The position numbers and the translations under genes are program-made. A DNA stretch of 64,000 nucleotides from Alteromonas confluentis. Its GTDB lineage: Bacteria; Pseudomonadota; Gammaproteobacteria; Enterobacterales; Alteromonadaceae. The notes below the pieces were generated by a model, which saw only the letters and a program-made list of their open reading frames with translations, had not been told where the DNA came from and searched no databases. The stretch is taken from positions 423,771-487,770 of the forward strand of contig NZ_MDHN01000029.1 of NCBI RefSeq assembly GCF_001757105.1, in the 5' to 3' direction. The first letter of the stretch is position 1. Each line of letters opens with the position of its first letter. Shown in pieces: positions 44,600 through 54,900 of this stretch.

Positions 44600-45805
44600 A
44601 TGCAATTGTTCAATAAAAAGATTTTAGTGGGTGTAACCGGCGGCATTGCCGCTTATAAAACGCCGGATCTAGTTAGAAAATTGAAGGCAGAAGGTGCCGA
44701 TGTCAGGGTTGTCCTCACGAAAGGCGCTGCAGAGTTTGTTAGCGCCCTTTCCTTGCAAGCCGTCTCTGGAAATCAGGTGCACAGCCAGTTGCTAGATGAA
44801 CAAGCTGAGGCAGGCATGGGTCATATTGAACTGGCTAAATGGGCGGATATATTGCTGGTAGCTCCAGCTACCGCGCACTGTATGGCTAAACTGGCGCACG
44901 GACTAGCCGACGACTTACTCTCTACCCTCTATCTCGCTACTACAGCAAAAGTATTTATTGCACCGGCGATGAACCAACAGATGTGGCGAGCGCGTTCAAC
45001 TCAGGACAATTTTCACAAGCTTCAACTCCAGGCAATCAACTTCATTGGCCCCGCGGCAGGCGAGCAAGCGTGCGGAGATGTCGGTCCTGGCAGAATGGCT
45101 GAGCCAGAAGACATTGTTTCAGCACTTATCGCTGCATCATCAGGTCACCTTTTAGCAGGAAAAAAGGTCGTTATTACCGCCGGTCCCACCCGGGAACCTA
45201 TCGATCCGGTGCGCTACATTTCAAATCATAGCAGCGGCAAAATGGGATACGCTGTCGCACAAGCGGCAGCCGAACAAGGTGCTAACGTTGTTCTGGTTTC
45301 AGGACCCGTTTCTTTAGCTACGCCACCCGCCGTAAAGCGGGTAAATGTAAGCTCGGCTGAAGACATGCTAAAAGCGGTGCAGGCAGAAATGCGTGATACC
45401 GATATCTTTATTGCAGCTGCAGCGGTAGCCGACTATCGCATAGCCCATCAAGCCGCCAATAAGATAAAGAAATCCGATGATGAGTTAACACTTACTTTTG
45501 TTAAAAACCCTGATATTCTTAAAACTGTGGCAGCGCTTTCACCCGCCCCCTTTACCGTTGGCTTTGCAGCGGAAAGTCAAAATGTGGAAGAATATGCCAG
45601 AGGAAAGCTGGAAAAGAAAAACCTCGACATGATTGCCGCTAACGACATCACCGTTGAAGGTCTCGGCTTTAACAGCGATAAAAATGCGCTACATGTAATT
45701 TGGCAGGATGGAGATAAAAAACTACCACCAGCCCCCAAGACCACACTAGCCGAACAGCTAATTGGCCTGATTACAAAACAATATAATAATAAACAATCAA
45801 AATAA
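44600..45805 (+). CDS. coaBC: Bifunctional phosphopantothenoylcysteine decarboxylase/synthetase
   Basis: This 401-residue protein has an N-terminal flavoprotein decarboxylase domain CoaC (about 1-185: GVTGGIAAYKTPDLVRKL, APAMNQQMW, and the Cys-bearing flap GEQACGDVGPGRMAEP). It also has a C-terminal CoaB synthetase domain: ITAGPTREPIDPVRYISNHS and KKSDDELTLTFVKNPDIL. It makes 4'-phosphopantetheine for CoA. Full length. Confidence 0.96.
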   Translation: MQLFNKKILVGVTGGIAAYKTPDLVRKLKAEGADVRVVLTKGAAEFVSALSLQAVSGNQVHSQLLDEQAEAGMGHIELAKWADILLVAPATAHCMAKLAHGLADDLLSTLYLATTAKVFIAPAMNQQMWRARSTQDNFHKLQLQAINFIGPAAGEQACGDVGPGRMAEPEDIVSALIAASSGHLLAGKKVVITAGPTREPIDPVRYISNHSSGKMGYAVAQAAAEQGANVVLVSGPVSLATPPAVKRVNVSSAEDMLKAVQAEMRDTDIFIAAAAVADYRIAHQAANKIKKSDDELTLTFVKNPDILKTVAALSPAPFTVGFAAESQNVEEYARGKLEKKNLDMIAANDITVEGLGFNSDKNALHVIWQDGDKKLPPAPKTTLAEQLIGLITKQYNNKQSK

Positions 45806-45919
45806 TGGTTTGCTGGTCGATAACGTTTTCTGCGTGACCAAATAAATAAAAACAAACCACTTAAAATGGAACATGGACCCGCGTATTTCGGGTCCGGTAG
45901 CAGAGGAAACACTCGCCTT

Positions 45920-46507
45920 ATGCCTGCGGTAAAGAAACCTAATCGCCGAGCTCAGATCCTGCAAGCCCTTGCCGGTATGCTGGAAACCAATCAGGGCCAG
46001 CGTATTACAACAGCTAAACTCGCCGAAAAAGTCGGTGTATCAGAAGCAGCGTTGTACCGTCATTTTCCAAGTAAAGCCCGCATGTTTGAAGGGTTGATAG
46101 AATTTATAGAAGAAACGTTATTCTCACGTATCAACAAGATTCTTAACGAAGAAAAAGATTCAGCTGCCCGTTGTCAGTTAATCCTGCACCTCCTGCTGGG
46201 TTTTGCAGAAAAAAACCCCGGCATTACCCGTATTCTGAACGGTGATGCGCTGATGGGAGAACAAGATCGACTGCGAGCTCGCATCGCGAAACTGTTCGAA
46301 AGACTGGAAACTCAACTCAAGCAAATTCTTCGAGAGCGAAAGCTCCGTGAAGGTCGCACGTTAGCAGCAGAGGAAGGCGTGGTGGCAAACATGATGATTT
46401 GCTACGTCGACGGGCGCATTAACCAGTTTATCCGCAGCGGCTTCACCCGGAAACCAACAGAACAGTTCTCCGAACAGTGGCAAATGTTTAAACAGGTCTT
46501 TATCTAA
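45920..46507 (+). CDS. slmA: Nucleoid occlusion factor SlmA
   Basis: This 195-residue TetR-family protein starts at [20 protein letters not shown]. The helix-turn-helix is [20 protein letters not shown]. SlmA binds specific chromosomal sites and blocks FtsZ assembly over the nucleoid. I take the ATG 45920 because the family begins there. The order coaBC-slmA is typical. Confidence 0.94.
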   Translation: MPAVKKPNRRAQILQALAGMLETNQGQRITTAKLAEKVGVSEAALYRHFPSKARMFEGLIEFIEETLFSRINKILNEEKDSAARCQLILHLLLGFAEKNPGITRILNGDALMGEQDRLRARIAKLFERLETQLKQILRERKLREGRTLAAEEGVVANMMICYVDGRINQFIRSGFTRKPTEQFSEQWQMFKQVFI

Positions 46508-46511
46508 ATAA

Positions 46512-46555
46512 AAAAAGAGCGCCGAGACATTTAATCAAAGCGCTCTTTTTGTTTT
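46512..46555 (+). terminator. Terminator after slmA
   Basis: AAAGAGCGC (46515-46523) and GCGCTCTTT (46540-46548) form a 9-bp stem followed by TTGTTTT. The A-tract before it allows function on the opposite strand too, for the M28 peptidase gene. Confidence 0.75.
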
Positions 46556-46593
46556 AGCTTTCCTAACACTCTATAGCAGTAATCACTAAACGA

Positions 46594-48228
46594 TTACTGC
46601 CCAAAAGTATTTCCGAAGAAGTCCCCTTCGTTCCACTGAGGTCGCTGAGCTTGAGTAGCCAAAGTGAGACCAATCTCAGCGTTTACCTGTGTAAAGGTCT
46701 TCGCTGCGTCCCAGTTGAAAGGCTGATTCACATCATCACTTGGCTTGTGATAATGGGTCGATAAAAACTCACCAAATATCTTACTGCCGTCGACATCGGG
46801 ATCTTTCGACTGTAACCCTGGCACCATAAATACTGAAGGCACGCCCTGCTTCACAAATGCGTAATGATCAGAGCGAGTAAACAGTGCTTGTTGCGGCCAA
46901 GGATCATCACTTAACGTAATGCCGGCGTTACCTGCCGCTTCTTCTACCGACTTTTTCATATCACTGTGACTTGCACCAAAAGCAATAACGTCAGCAAACG
47001 GGTAAGTCAGGATAGGCATATCCAGATTCACATCGGCAACCATCGAGGTAACAGGTACGGTCGGGTTGCGGGCAAAGTAATCCGCTCCCAGCAAGCCTTT
47101 CTCTTCACCGGTTACCGAAACAAACAGAATTGAACGCTTAGGTTTCTGTTCCAGATTACTAAATAAACGGGCAGTCTCTAACATAACCGCAGTACCAGAC
47201 GCGTTATCCATGGCACCATTGTTGATGTTGTCTTTTTTCACCGTCTGCGCGAAACCAATATGATCAGAGTGCGCAGAGAAAACTACATATTCATTTTTCA
47301 GTTCAGGATCGCTGCCTTCTACCACGCCAACCACATTAGGACTGACAATCTGCGAATGCAGGCTCTTCTTCGAAAGCGAAACCTGTCCCGGAATAGCAAA
47401 TCCTTTCGGTGACTCATCTTCTTCGAGAGCCGCATAGATATCATTCAGTGATACCGGAGCGTTAGCAAAAAGCTGCTCAGCGGCTGGCATACTCAAAAAT
47501 GCACTGCCTTTTAATTGTTCGAACGTATTGGCTGGTACACCTTCATCATTAAGCCACGCCATTCTCGGCGTATGAATGTAATTAAGCTGGCTCTGATAAG
47601 GGCGTACTTTTTCAGCAATGGGTGTAGATAAGGTAATCATGCCAATGGCACCACGCTCAGCGGCATAGCTTTGCTTTTGGTATCCAGAACCAAAGTGCGC
47701 CCCTTCTTCACTAGGAAAAGAAGCCGGTTTACCCGATAACACAACAACAATTTTGCCGTCTACGTCGAGATCGGCATAGTCATTATGATTTAACTCTTCC
47801 GCCACAATCCCATAGCCCACAAATACCAACTCACCTTTTACGTTGGATTCCAAAGACAGCAAATCAGGGCCCGTAATAAAGTCCTTCGGATAAGACAATG
47901 AAAAGCTACCGCTCTCACTTTCAAAATTAAATGACGGAGACTCTTGTACTAAGTTCGCTTTACGGAACGGAACAGGCTGCATAAAACCTTCTGTTCCTGC
48001 TGGCTTCAATCCGTATTTGGCAAATTCAGTGGCAATGTAAAGTGCCGCGATGTTGTGGCCCCGGGAGCCGGTATCTCGCCCTTCCAGTAGATCATCTGCC
48101 AGGAAATAAAGGTGAGATTTAATTCTGTTCGTATCTGGAGAGAAATGGCTCTCCGGTGCATTATCTTGTGCGCTAGCGGCCAGCGACGATAACGCAACCA
48201 AACTGCCCAGAAGGATTTTTTTAATCAT
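46594..48228 (-). CDS. Secreted M28-family zinc metallopeptidase
   Basis: This 544-residue protein has a signal peptide (ILLGSLVALSSLAASA). A PA-like inserted domain (about 130-260: VFVGYGIVAEELNHNDYADL) precedes the M28 catalytic part. The zinc ligands and catalytic residues appear in VVFSAHSDHIG, NNGAMDNASGTAVML, VTGEEKGLLGADYF and FTRSDHYAF. It probably is an aminopeptidase or carboxypeptidase at the cell surface. I start at ATG 48228 behind GAAGA. It faces the divergent TetR gene. Confidence 0.92.
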   Translation of the reverse strand: MIKKILLGSLVALSSLAASAQDNAPESHFSPDTNRIKSHLYFLADDLLEGRDTGSRGHNIAALYIATEFAKYGLKPAGTEGFMQPVPFRKANLVQESPSFNFESESGSFSLSYPKDFITGPDLLSLESNVKGELVFVGYGIVAEELNHNDYADLDVDGKIVVVLSGKPASFPSEEGAHFGSGYQKQSYAAERGAIGMITLSTPIAEKVRPYQSQLNYIHTPRMAWLNDEGVPANTFEQLKGSAFLSMPAAEQLFANAPVSLNDIYAALEEDESPKGFAIPGQVSLSKKSLHSQIVSPNVVGVVEGSDPELKNEYVVFSAHSDHIGFAQTVKKDNINNGAMDNASGTAVMLETARLFSNLEQKPKRSILFVSVTGEEKGLLGADYFARNPTVPVTSMVADVNLDMPILTYPFADVIAFGASHSDMKKSVEEAAGNAGITLSDDPWPQQALFTRSDHYAFVKQGVPSVFMVPGLQSKDPDVDGSKIFGEFLSTHYHKPSDDVNQPFNWDAAKTFTQVNAEIGLTLATQAQRPQWNEGDFFGNTFGQ

Positions 48229-48361
48229 AATAGTCTTCAAACTGCTTAAACCACGAGCATGTTAACCTAGAGACTAATATAAGCAAGGTGAATAACGATA
48301 TCCCTTGATAGTTCTATGGTTTACGCTACGCTGAATAGAGGGACTGACAGAAATATACCTT

Positions 48362-48931
48362 ATGCCAAGAAGCGCACAGTACGACATAGAAGAAATTCTC
48401 CAGCAAGCCGTGGACATATTCCTCGAGTATAGCTTTCATGGTGCGATCATGGATGAAATCATTGCCCGAACCTCGTTCAATCGGCGGGGGTTTTATCTTG
48501 AATTCGGCTCTAAACAACAGTTTCTTTATAAGGTACTTGAGCACTATCAAACCACGCAATTGATGCCTGTTGTCAGTGAACTTGAGACACACCAAGGCAT
48601 CACCGCGATCAATACATTCTTTCTGCGTTACATTCCTTTGGTTTACAGCCGTGGTTGCCTGCTAATAAATTGTGTATGCGAACTCGGCAAACAAGACGCT
48701 ACGGTAAGGGAAATGGGCAGACATTATCTCGACAGGCTTCAACTGGACTTCATCGGTTGTCTTGAAAAGGCGCGTCTTAACGGTGAAATCAAAGTGGAAA
48801 TCAATATAGAGTCTGCGGCGCTGCAACTTACCAGTTATGTGCAGGGTTTTGCCGTGAATGGCATTCTTGCTGAAAATAAAGAAGAGATGGTCATTGCCAC
48901 TGAAGCCTTATTAACCCCATTGCAGCTTTAG
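48362..48931 (+). CDS. TetR-family transcriptional regulator
   Basis: This 189-residue protein has an N-terminal TetR helix-turn-helix (ILQQAVDIFLEYSFHGAIMD, then EIIARTSFNRRGFYLEFGSK) and a helical ligand-binding domain containing a Cys-rich helix (YSRGCLLINCVCELGKQ). That helix resembles the C-terminal domain of the AcrR/NemR-like subgroup. The 133-base divergent gap to the M28 peptidase gene suggests it controls that gene. Confidence 0.88.
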   Translation: MPRSAQYDIEEILQQAVDIFLEYSFHGAIMDEIIARTSFNRRGFYLEFGSKQQFLYKVLEHYQTTQLMPVVSELETHQGITAINTFFLRYIPLVYSRGCLLINCVCELGKQDATVREMGRHYLDRLQLDFIGCLEKARLNGEIKVEINIESAALQLTSYVQGFAVNGILAENKEEMVIATEALLTPLQL

Positions 48932-48979
48932 TTATTTATCGTAAAATCATGCTCCCGTTGTCACATCAGGTTTTTCAAC

Positions 48980-49306
48980 ATGAGCAGTAATGAACCTATT
49001 TATCGCATTCAGTTCATCAGCAATGGCGAACGTTACGAACTGTATGTTCGAGAACTTAGCCAGGGTAGTCTTTTTGGCTTTGTCGAAATTGGAAATTTTG
49101 TCTGGGACAACCACACAAGCCTGGTGGTAGATACCAGTCATGAAAAACTGAAATCAGAATTCTCCGACGTCGAAAGAACTTATATTCCTATGCACAATGT
49201 TCTTCGCATAGATACGGTTAAAAAGCAGGGAACTGCTAAGATAACCCAACTTTCCGATAAGGTAACCGCATTCCCAGGCCCTATTTACACGCCAGGGAAA
49301 GATTAA
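48980..49306 (+). CDS. DUF1820 family protein
   Basis: This 108-residue soluble protein has the conserved DUF1820 pattern: YRIQFISNGERYELYVREL, FGFVEIGNFVW, ERTYIPMHNVLRID and the end FPGPIYTPGKD. The function is unknown. Domain members are widespread single-copy proteins in gammaproteobacteria. It sits upstream of the membrane-anchored unknown at 49335, with which it may be co-transcribed (28-base gap). Confidence 0.85.
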   Translation: MSSNEPIYRIQFISNGERYELYVRELSQGSLFGFVEIGNFVWDNHTSLVVDTSHEKLKSEFSDVERTYIPMHNVLRIDTVKKQGTAKITQLSDKVTAFPGPIYTPGKD

Positions 49307-49334
49307 TCATTACAACGAATCAGGAGGCAGTTCA

Positions 49335-49829
49335 TTGTTAGCATTCAGCATTATCGCCGTGTTAGTTCTGATCCTGATTTTTTTTGTTTTTAAAGTACAA
49401 AGTCTGCATAAACAAATCATTGCAAACCGTGGTATTGCCAGGCAAAACGCTGAAAAAGCCAACACCGCTTATTCGGTGCTTAGCATCACAGCCAGAACAC
49501 TACAGAAAATCTTCACCGAGCGAGTTGAACAGGCCAGCAAGAAGGGGTTGATAAGCGGCAAAAATTACGAGGTTATGATGCTCATCACGAGCTCATCAGC
49601 CAAAATAATATTTGATGCCTGTGAAAAGGGCCTTTCTATTGAACAAGCACTCACCGTTGCAATCAGAGACTCAGAAGTCAGCATGGATGATATTAAAGCC
49701 ATGATGCAGGAGCAACCAAATGATGTGCGCATAAGTTGGGTACAAAATCATGCTGATGGCTTTATAAAAGCCTGCGATATCATGACCCTGTCTTTAATGA
49801 CGCCTCGGGCATCTAGCCCACAAGAATAA
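49335..49829 (+). CDS. Membrane-anchored cytoplasmic protein of unknown function
   Basis: This 164-residue protein has one N-terminal membrane helix (FSIIAVLVLILIFFVFKV), then a coiled region (LHKQIIANRGIARQNAEKAN) and a helical soluble domain. I do not recognise the family. The start is TTG 49335, supported by a strong AGGAGG seven bases upstream; no ATG is available near the membrane helix. Confidence 0.7.
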   Translation: MLAFSIIAVLVLILIFFVFKVQSLHKQIIANRGIARQNAEKANTAYSVLSITARTLQKIFTERVEQASKKGLISGKNYEVMMLITSSSAKIIFDACEKGLSIEQALTVAIRDSEVSMDDIKAMMQEQPNDVRISWVQNHADGFIKACDIMTLSLMTPRASSPQE

Positions 49830-49876
49830 ATTCCCATCAGACACGTATTGATCAATCCATTCTTCTGCCTATAATA

Positions 49877-49892
49877 CTGTATATGCATACAG
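49877..49892 (+). promoter_or_regulatory. LexA (SOS) box of the mutasome operon
   Basis: CTGT-ATATGCAT-ACAG is a perfect match to the gammaproteobacterial SOS consensus CTGT-N8-ACAG. It ends 9 bases before the imuA ATG and overlaps the likely promoter TATAATACTG. LexA binding here should repress the operon until DNA damage. Confidence 0.9.
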
Positions 49893-49901
49893 GTAATTTA
49901 T

Positions 49902-50585
49902 ATGGCAAGTCTCCTTTCTTTAGTTGAAAAGCACCCCGCTATATGGCGTGGAAATCAAGCTCCTATCGGTCAGTCTCGCAGGCTGGCCACGGGATACTTG
50001 TCGCTGGATGAAGTTATTCTTGGAGGCTTCCCTGAATACGGCGTTGTGCGTATAAGTGGGCGCACCGGCATTGGCGAGCTTTCGTTGCTAAAAAACGTGT
50101 TTACCCAAACAAGCGAAAATGCTTTTTACCTGTTTGTAAATCCTCCGGGGGTTTTGATTACAAATAGTCTACGCAGGGTAAATGTCGTGCCGGAAAATGT
50201 GCATGTGGTGTCGACCTCCTCTGAATTAAGCCTCTGGGCGGCTGAAGAGGCCATAAAATCAGCTTCATGCTCGGTATTACTGCTTTGGTGCGAACATATC
50301 AACGCAGCCCAGGCTAGACGCCTACAAGTGGCCGCTGTACAGCATGAGTGTCTGGTGGTCATTTTTGAACCCGAAAATCAACGATCCGCAGCTCTGCCGG
50401 TACCGCTGGATTTGACTATTACGGCTATAGACCAAGGTCTGCAGGTCGATATACGCAAGCTTCAGGGCGGCTGGCCGAAGCAAAATATTGTCGTGCCTGT
50501 CAGCTTCACGCCAAATAACACCACAATCAATAGCCTGATGCGTAAGTATTCCATGCATGCAGAAGACGATGCCCTTCATGGCTAG
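49902..50585 (+). CDS. imuA: ImuA, RecA/SulA-like translesion accessory protein
   Basis: This 227-residue RecA-fold protein has the ImuA pattern: ATGYLSLDEVILGGFPEYG, VVRISGRTGIGELSLLKNVF and VLLLWCEHINAAQARRLQVA. The Walker A is degenerate (SGRTGIGEL), as is usual for ImuA, so ATP turnover is doubtful. It works with ImuB and DnaE2 in SOS mutagenesis. Its end overlaps imuB by 8 bases. Confidence 0.9.
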   Translation: MASLLSLVEKHPAIWRGNQAPIGQSRRLATGYLSLDEVILGGFPEYGVVRISGRTGIGELSLLKNVFTQTSENAFYLFVNPPGVLITNSLRRVNVVPENVHVVSTSSELSLWAAEEAIKSASCSVLLLWCEHINAAQARRLQVAAVQHECLVVIFEPENQRSAALPVPLDLTITAIDQGLQVDIRKLQGGWPKQNIVVPVSFTPNNTTINSLMRKYSMHAEDDALHG

Positions 50586-51978
50586 GCAACGATGGCTGTG
50601 CCTGCATTTCTTTCGGTTAACCCTTGATAACGCCAAGGCGAATGGCAGTGTGCCTGATCAACAACCAGCAGTGGCTTACCATCAGGCTAGCAACAATGTG
50701 CTGCAGGTAAATAGCTGTGCCCGTAAAGTGGGTATTGAAGTCGGTATGGGGCTAGCCCATGCTGCGGCATTATGTGAAAACCTCACTGTCATCGACTATG
50801 CCGAAGAGATAGAACATTCACAACTTCGGCTTCTGGCAGCAAGTCTCTATCAATGCGCGGCTGAAATTTCCTTGCAGCCACCCTGTCGTCTTTTTATTCG
50901 TATTGATAATTTAGTCCGGTATTACGGCGATTATCAACAAATCTGGCTAGCAATAAAGAATACGTTGCATCACAGAGAAGTTAACTTCGTTTTTGCTTGT
51001 GGCTGGAGCCCGGAGAACGCTGAAGCACTTGCAAAAAGGGGGCAGAGTTCTTTTCTCTTATGCGATAAGAAAATAGAGAACATATTAGCTGCATTACCTG
51101 TACAAGCCTTGTCCATCGCAGATAAACACGCCAACGCCCTTCAACGAGCCGGAATTCGTCATGCAGGAGAGCTATTGAAATTGCCTCCTACCGAGTTAGG
51201 TAAGCGTTTCGATAGCGAGCTGCTGAAATACCTTTTTGCGCTACGCGGTGAAAGTCAGCCTCAGCGATTGTTCTATCATCCGCCCGCAAACTTTTCTCAT
51301 TCAGTACTCTTAACTTACGAAGTAGAAGATGCCACACGTTTGCAGCGATACCTCGACCAATGCCTCAGAGATATGGAATTATTTTTGCGCCTGCGGAATG
51401 CCGGTAGCCAGGCGATTAACATTACTCTGTATTTTCGCGAAGCGCCTGAAATGCCAATATCAGTCCGCAAATCTGATGTCCGTTTTAGTTTTTCAGAGTG
51501 GCAGCAACTTATAAAACTCAAGCTTGAAACCCTGGAGCTACCGGCACCCGTTACGCATTTTGAATTTAGCAGTGAAAAGCCACGATCTTATGCGGCAGAC
51601 ACCGCTGATTTTTTCAATTCAAGAAAACATCTTTTTGCCCGCCAACTTCTATTCGGTCGACTGGCAGCAAGACTGGGCGAAGACGCGATATCGGTACCTC
51701 ACACATTACAGGATCACCGTTTTACATCGGGTGTTGAAAGTGAGTCCGATAATACGCAGGACAATCTCGAAGAATTTACCCCAACCTACTTGCTGAAACA
51801 CCCGCAGCCGCTTACCGATTCTCCAAAGATTGAATTTGGGCCAGTCAGAATTGAGTCAGGTTGGTGGGATGGAAACAAAGAAAAACGTGACTACTTCATC
51901 GGCAGAAATCAACACGGTCAGCGCATTCAAATCTTCAGGGAAAATGGTAACTGGTTCTTAAATGGCTGGTATGCCTGA
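50578..51978 (+). CDS. imuB: ImuB, catalytically inactive Y-family polymerase subunit
   Basis: This 466-residue Y-family-like protein (RWLCLHFFRLTLD start, CARKVGIEVGMGLAHAAALC, helix-hairpin-helix LQRAGIRHAGELLKLPPTEL) bridges DnaE2 and the sliding clamp. The catalytic acidic residues of true Y polymerases are missing: the first motif has LCLHFF and the second reads FIRIDNLVRYYGD. That is typical of ImuB. I take ATG 50578 over the upstream one because it starts at the family motif. It overlaps dnaE2. Confidence 0.92.
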   Translation: MARQRWLCLHFFRLTLDNAKANGSVPDQQPAVAYHQASNNVLQVNSCARKVGIEVGMGLAHAAALCENLTVIDYAEEIEHSQLRLLAASLYQCAAEISLQPPCRLFIRIDNLVRYYGDYQQIWLAIKNTLHHREVNFVFACGWSPENAEALAKRGQSSFLLCDKKIENILAALPVQALSIADKHANALQRAGIRHAGELLKLPPTELGKRFDSELLKYLFALRGESQPQRLFYHPPANFSHSVLLTYEVEDATRLQRYLDQCLRDMELFLRLRNAGSQAINITLYFREAPEMPISVRKSDVRFSFSEWQQLIKLKLETLELPAPVTHFEFSSEKPRSYAADTADFFNSRKHLFARQLLFGRLAARLGEDAISVPHTLQDHRFTSGVESESDNTQDNLEEFTPTYLLKHPQPLTDSPKIEFGPVRIESGWWDGNKEKRDYFIGRNQHGQRIQIFRENGNWFLNGWYA

Positions 51979-54900
51979 CATGCGATACGCGGAACTGGTT
52001 TGCCAAAGTAATTTCAGTTTTCTTACCGGCGCATCCAGCCCGGAAGAACTGGTAACAACCGCATCGTTTATCGGCTACGAAGCATTGGCTATAACCGACG
52101 AATGTTCCGTGGCGGGCGTTGTTAGAGCGCATAGTGAAATTAAACGCCACAATTTGCCGGTTAAGTTAATAACGGGCAGTTTATTTACCCTTAGCGACAC
52201 ATTAACCTGTGTATTACTTTGTCCAACTAAAGCGGCCTATAGCGAACTGTGCCGCATCATTACAAATGCGAGAAGACGAAGCCCAAAGGGCGAGTACCAA
52301 CTGGCTGAATGGGATTTAAAAACCATTCAACACTGCCTCATCATCTGGCTTCCTGATAAAGATCCTGAATTGAATAACCACTGGGCTAAGTGGCTACTGA
52401 GGCATCATCAATCAAGAGTTTGGATTGGCGTGCAGCGACGCCTGGATGGTTATGATCACACCCGGTTTGCTGAATACGAGCGTTTACATACAGACTATGC
52501 GCTGCCCATCACCGCGTGCAGTCATGCTTTATTCCATCACAATGATCGGCTGGCTTTGCAGCAGGTTATGCACGCCATTCGAAAAAACACCACAGTAGAA
52601 AAGCTAGGACAAAGTGCGATTTCCAATGCTGAACAAAGCTTAAGACCACTGATCAAGTTAAAAAAACTGCTGCCTTCAAAGTGGCTGGCAGAAAGTGTGC
52701 GAATTGCTTCACTATGCACATTCAACTTAGATGAGCTTCGTTATCAGTATCCATCGGAATTAGTCCCTGATGGCTACACCGCAATCTCTTACCTGCGAGA
52801 GTGTGTTGAGGCAGGTATTCTTCGTCGCTTTCCTGAAGGGATTTCACCCGCAATCCGCGCCACCATTGAAAAAGAACTACAACTCATTGAAGAACAACAG
52901 TACGAATACTTCTTCCTGACGATTTTCGATATTGTTCAGTTCGCCCGAGATAACCGCATTTTGTATCAAGGGCGCGGTTCAGCGGCCAATTCAGTGGTGT
53001 GTTATTGCTTGGAGATTACTGCCGTCGATCCCCGGCAAATAAACGTATTGTTTGAACGCTTCATTTCCAAAGAAAGGGATGAGCCACCCGATATAGATGT
53101 AGACTTTGAGCACAGTCGCCGCGAAGAAGTCATTCAATATATTTACAGTAAGTACGGCAGGGAGCGAACCGCCCTTGCTGCCACCGTGATTTCCTTTCGT
53201 TTTAAAAGCGCCTTCCGTGAAGTGGGTAAAGCTCTAGGCTTTGCTGAGTCGCAGCTCGATTATGTGATTAAAAACATCAATCGCCGTGACCGTACGGTTC
53301 CCTGGCAAACGCAAATTGAAAACTGCGGCCTGTCGTCCGCTAACAGCAAGGTTAAGCAATTAATCAGTTTAGTGGAACAAATTGTCGGGTTCCCCCGTCA
53401 TCTTTCTCAGCATGTTGGCGGCTTTGTCATTTCAGCCGGACCACTTTATGAACTGGTGCCCGTGGAAAATGCGGCGATGTCTGAGCGAACAGTAATTCAA
53501 TGGGATAAAGATGATCTTGAAACCCTCGGGCTTTTGAAAGTCGATGTGCTCGCCCTTGGTATGCTTACCGCTATTCGCAAAGCGTTTGCCCTGATAAATG
53601 AACAATATCCTCAGGAAGTATCCATTCCTTTTATTACGCGATTAGGTGACGACCAACAGGTATACGATATGATCTGCGAAGCCGACACCGTGGGTACCTT
53701 TCAGATTGAGTCACGGGCACAAATGACCATGCTGCCCCGACTTAAGCCACGCTGCTATTATGATTTAGTTGTTCAAATAGCTATCGTAAGGCCTGGCCCT
53801 ATTCAGGGAGACATGGTGCATCCTTACTTGCTACGTAGACACGGCAGAGAAAGCGTGTCTTATCCTTCAGAGGAAGTAAAAAGTGTGCTTTCAAGAACCA
53901 TGGGCGTGCCGATATTTCAAGAACAGGTAATACAACTCGCCATGGTTGCCGCTGGTTTCTCTGGGGGTGAAGCCGACCAGCTTCGCCGTGCAATGGCAAG
54001 CTGGAAAAAAGACGGTCGTATTTATGAGTTTCGAGACAGACTTATAAAAGGCATGACAGGTAGAGGTTACTCTGAAAGTTTTGCCGAACAACTATTTGAG
54101 CAAATCAAAGGGTTTGGTGGGTATGGCTTTCCCGAGTCACATTCCGCGTCATTTGCAGTGCTTGCTTACGTGTCCTGTTGGTTGAAGCATTACTTCCCAG
54201 CTGAATTTTATATTTCGCTGCTGAATAGTCTTCCCATGGGATTTTATTCTGCCAGCCAACTGATTCAAGATGCCAGGCGACACCATATCCCCGTGCTACC
54301 GGTATGTATAAATGCATCTGAAGCAGAGCATACCTTAGTATTTAATAATGGGGACAAAGCAATAAGGCTGGGCATGAACCTGGTAAAGAACTTATCCTCC
54401 GAAGCAATACAAACACTTTTGACGAACAGGCCTTCTGTAGGATTTAAAACCCTCGATCACATTAAACAGCAGGCCGTATCTGAAAAAGATTTATCAGCAC
54501 TTGCCAGTGCAGATGCTTTCTCTTCTATTGCAGGGAACCGTTATCAGGCAAGATGGCAAATGATGGACAGACACACTTCCCTACCTTTGTTCAGTAATAG
54601 TGCCGAACAATTGCCTTTCGACTTTTTGCCAAATGACACCGATTCTTTGCTTGAAGATTATGCATCTACATCATTATCACTGAAACATCACCCAATAGAG
54701 GTAGTACTGAGAAAATATACAATAAAAAATCTTCGTCTGGCTAATCAACTTAATGAATGTGACAACCGTTCGGTTATACATGTTATTGGCTGCGTAACGT
54801 GTAGGCAGTCACCCGGTACGGCCTCAGGCGCGACATTTTTCACTTTGGAAGACCATACCGGCAATATGAATATTGTGGTGTGGCAAAACACAGCCAGACA

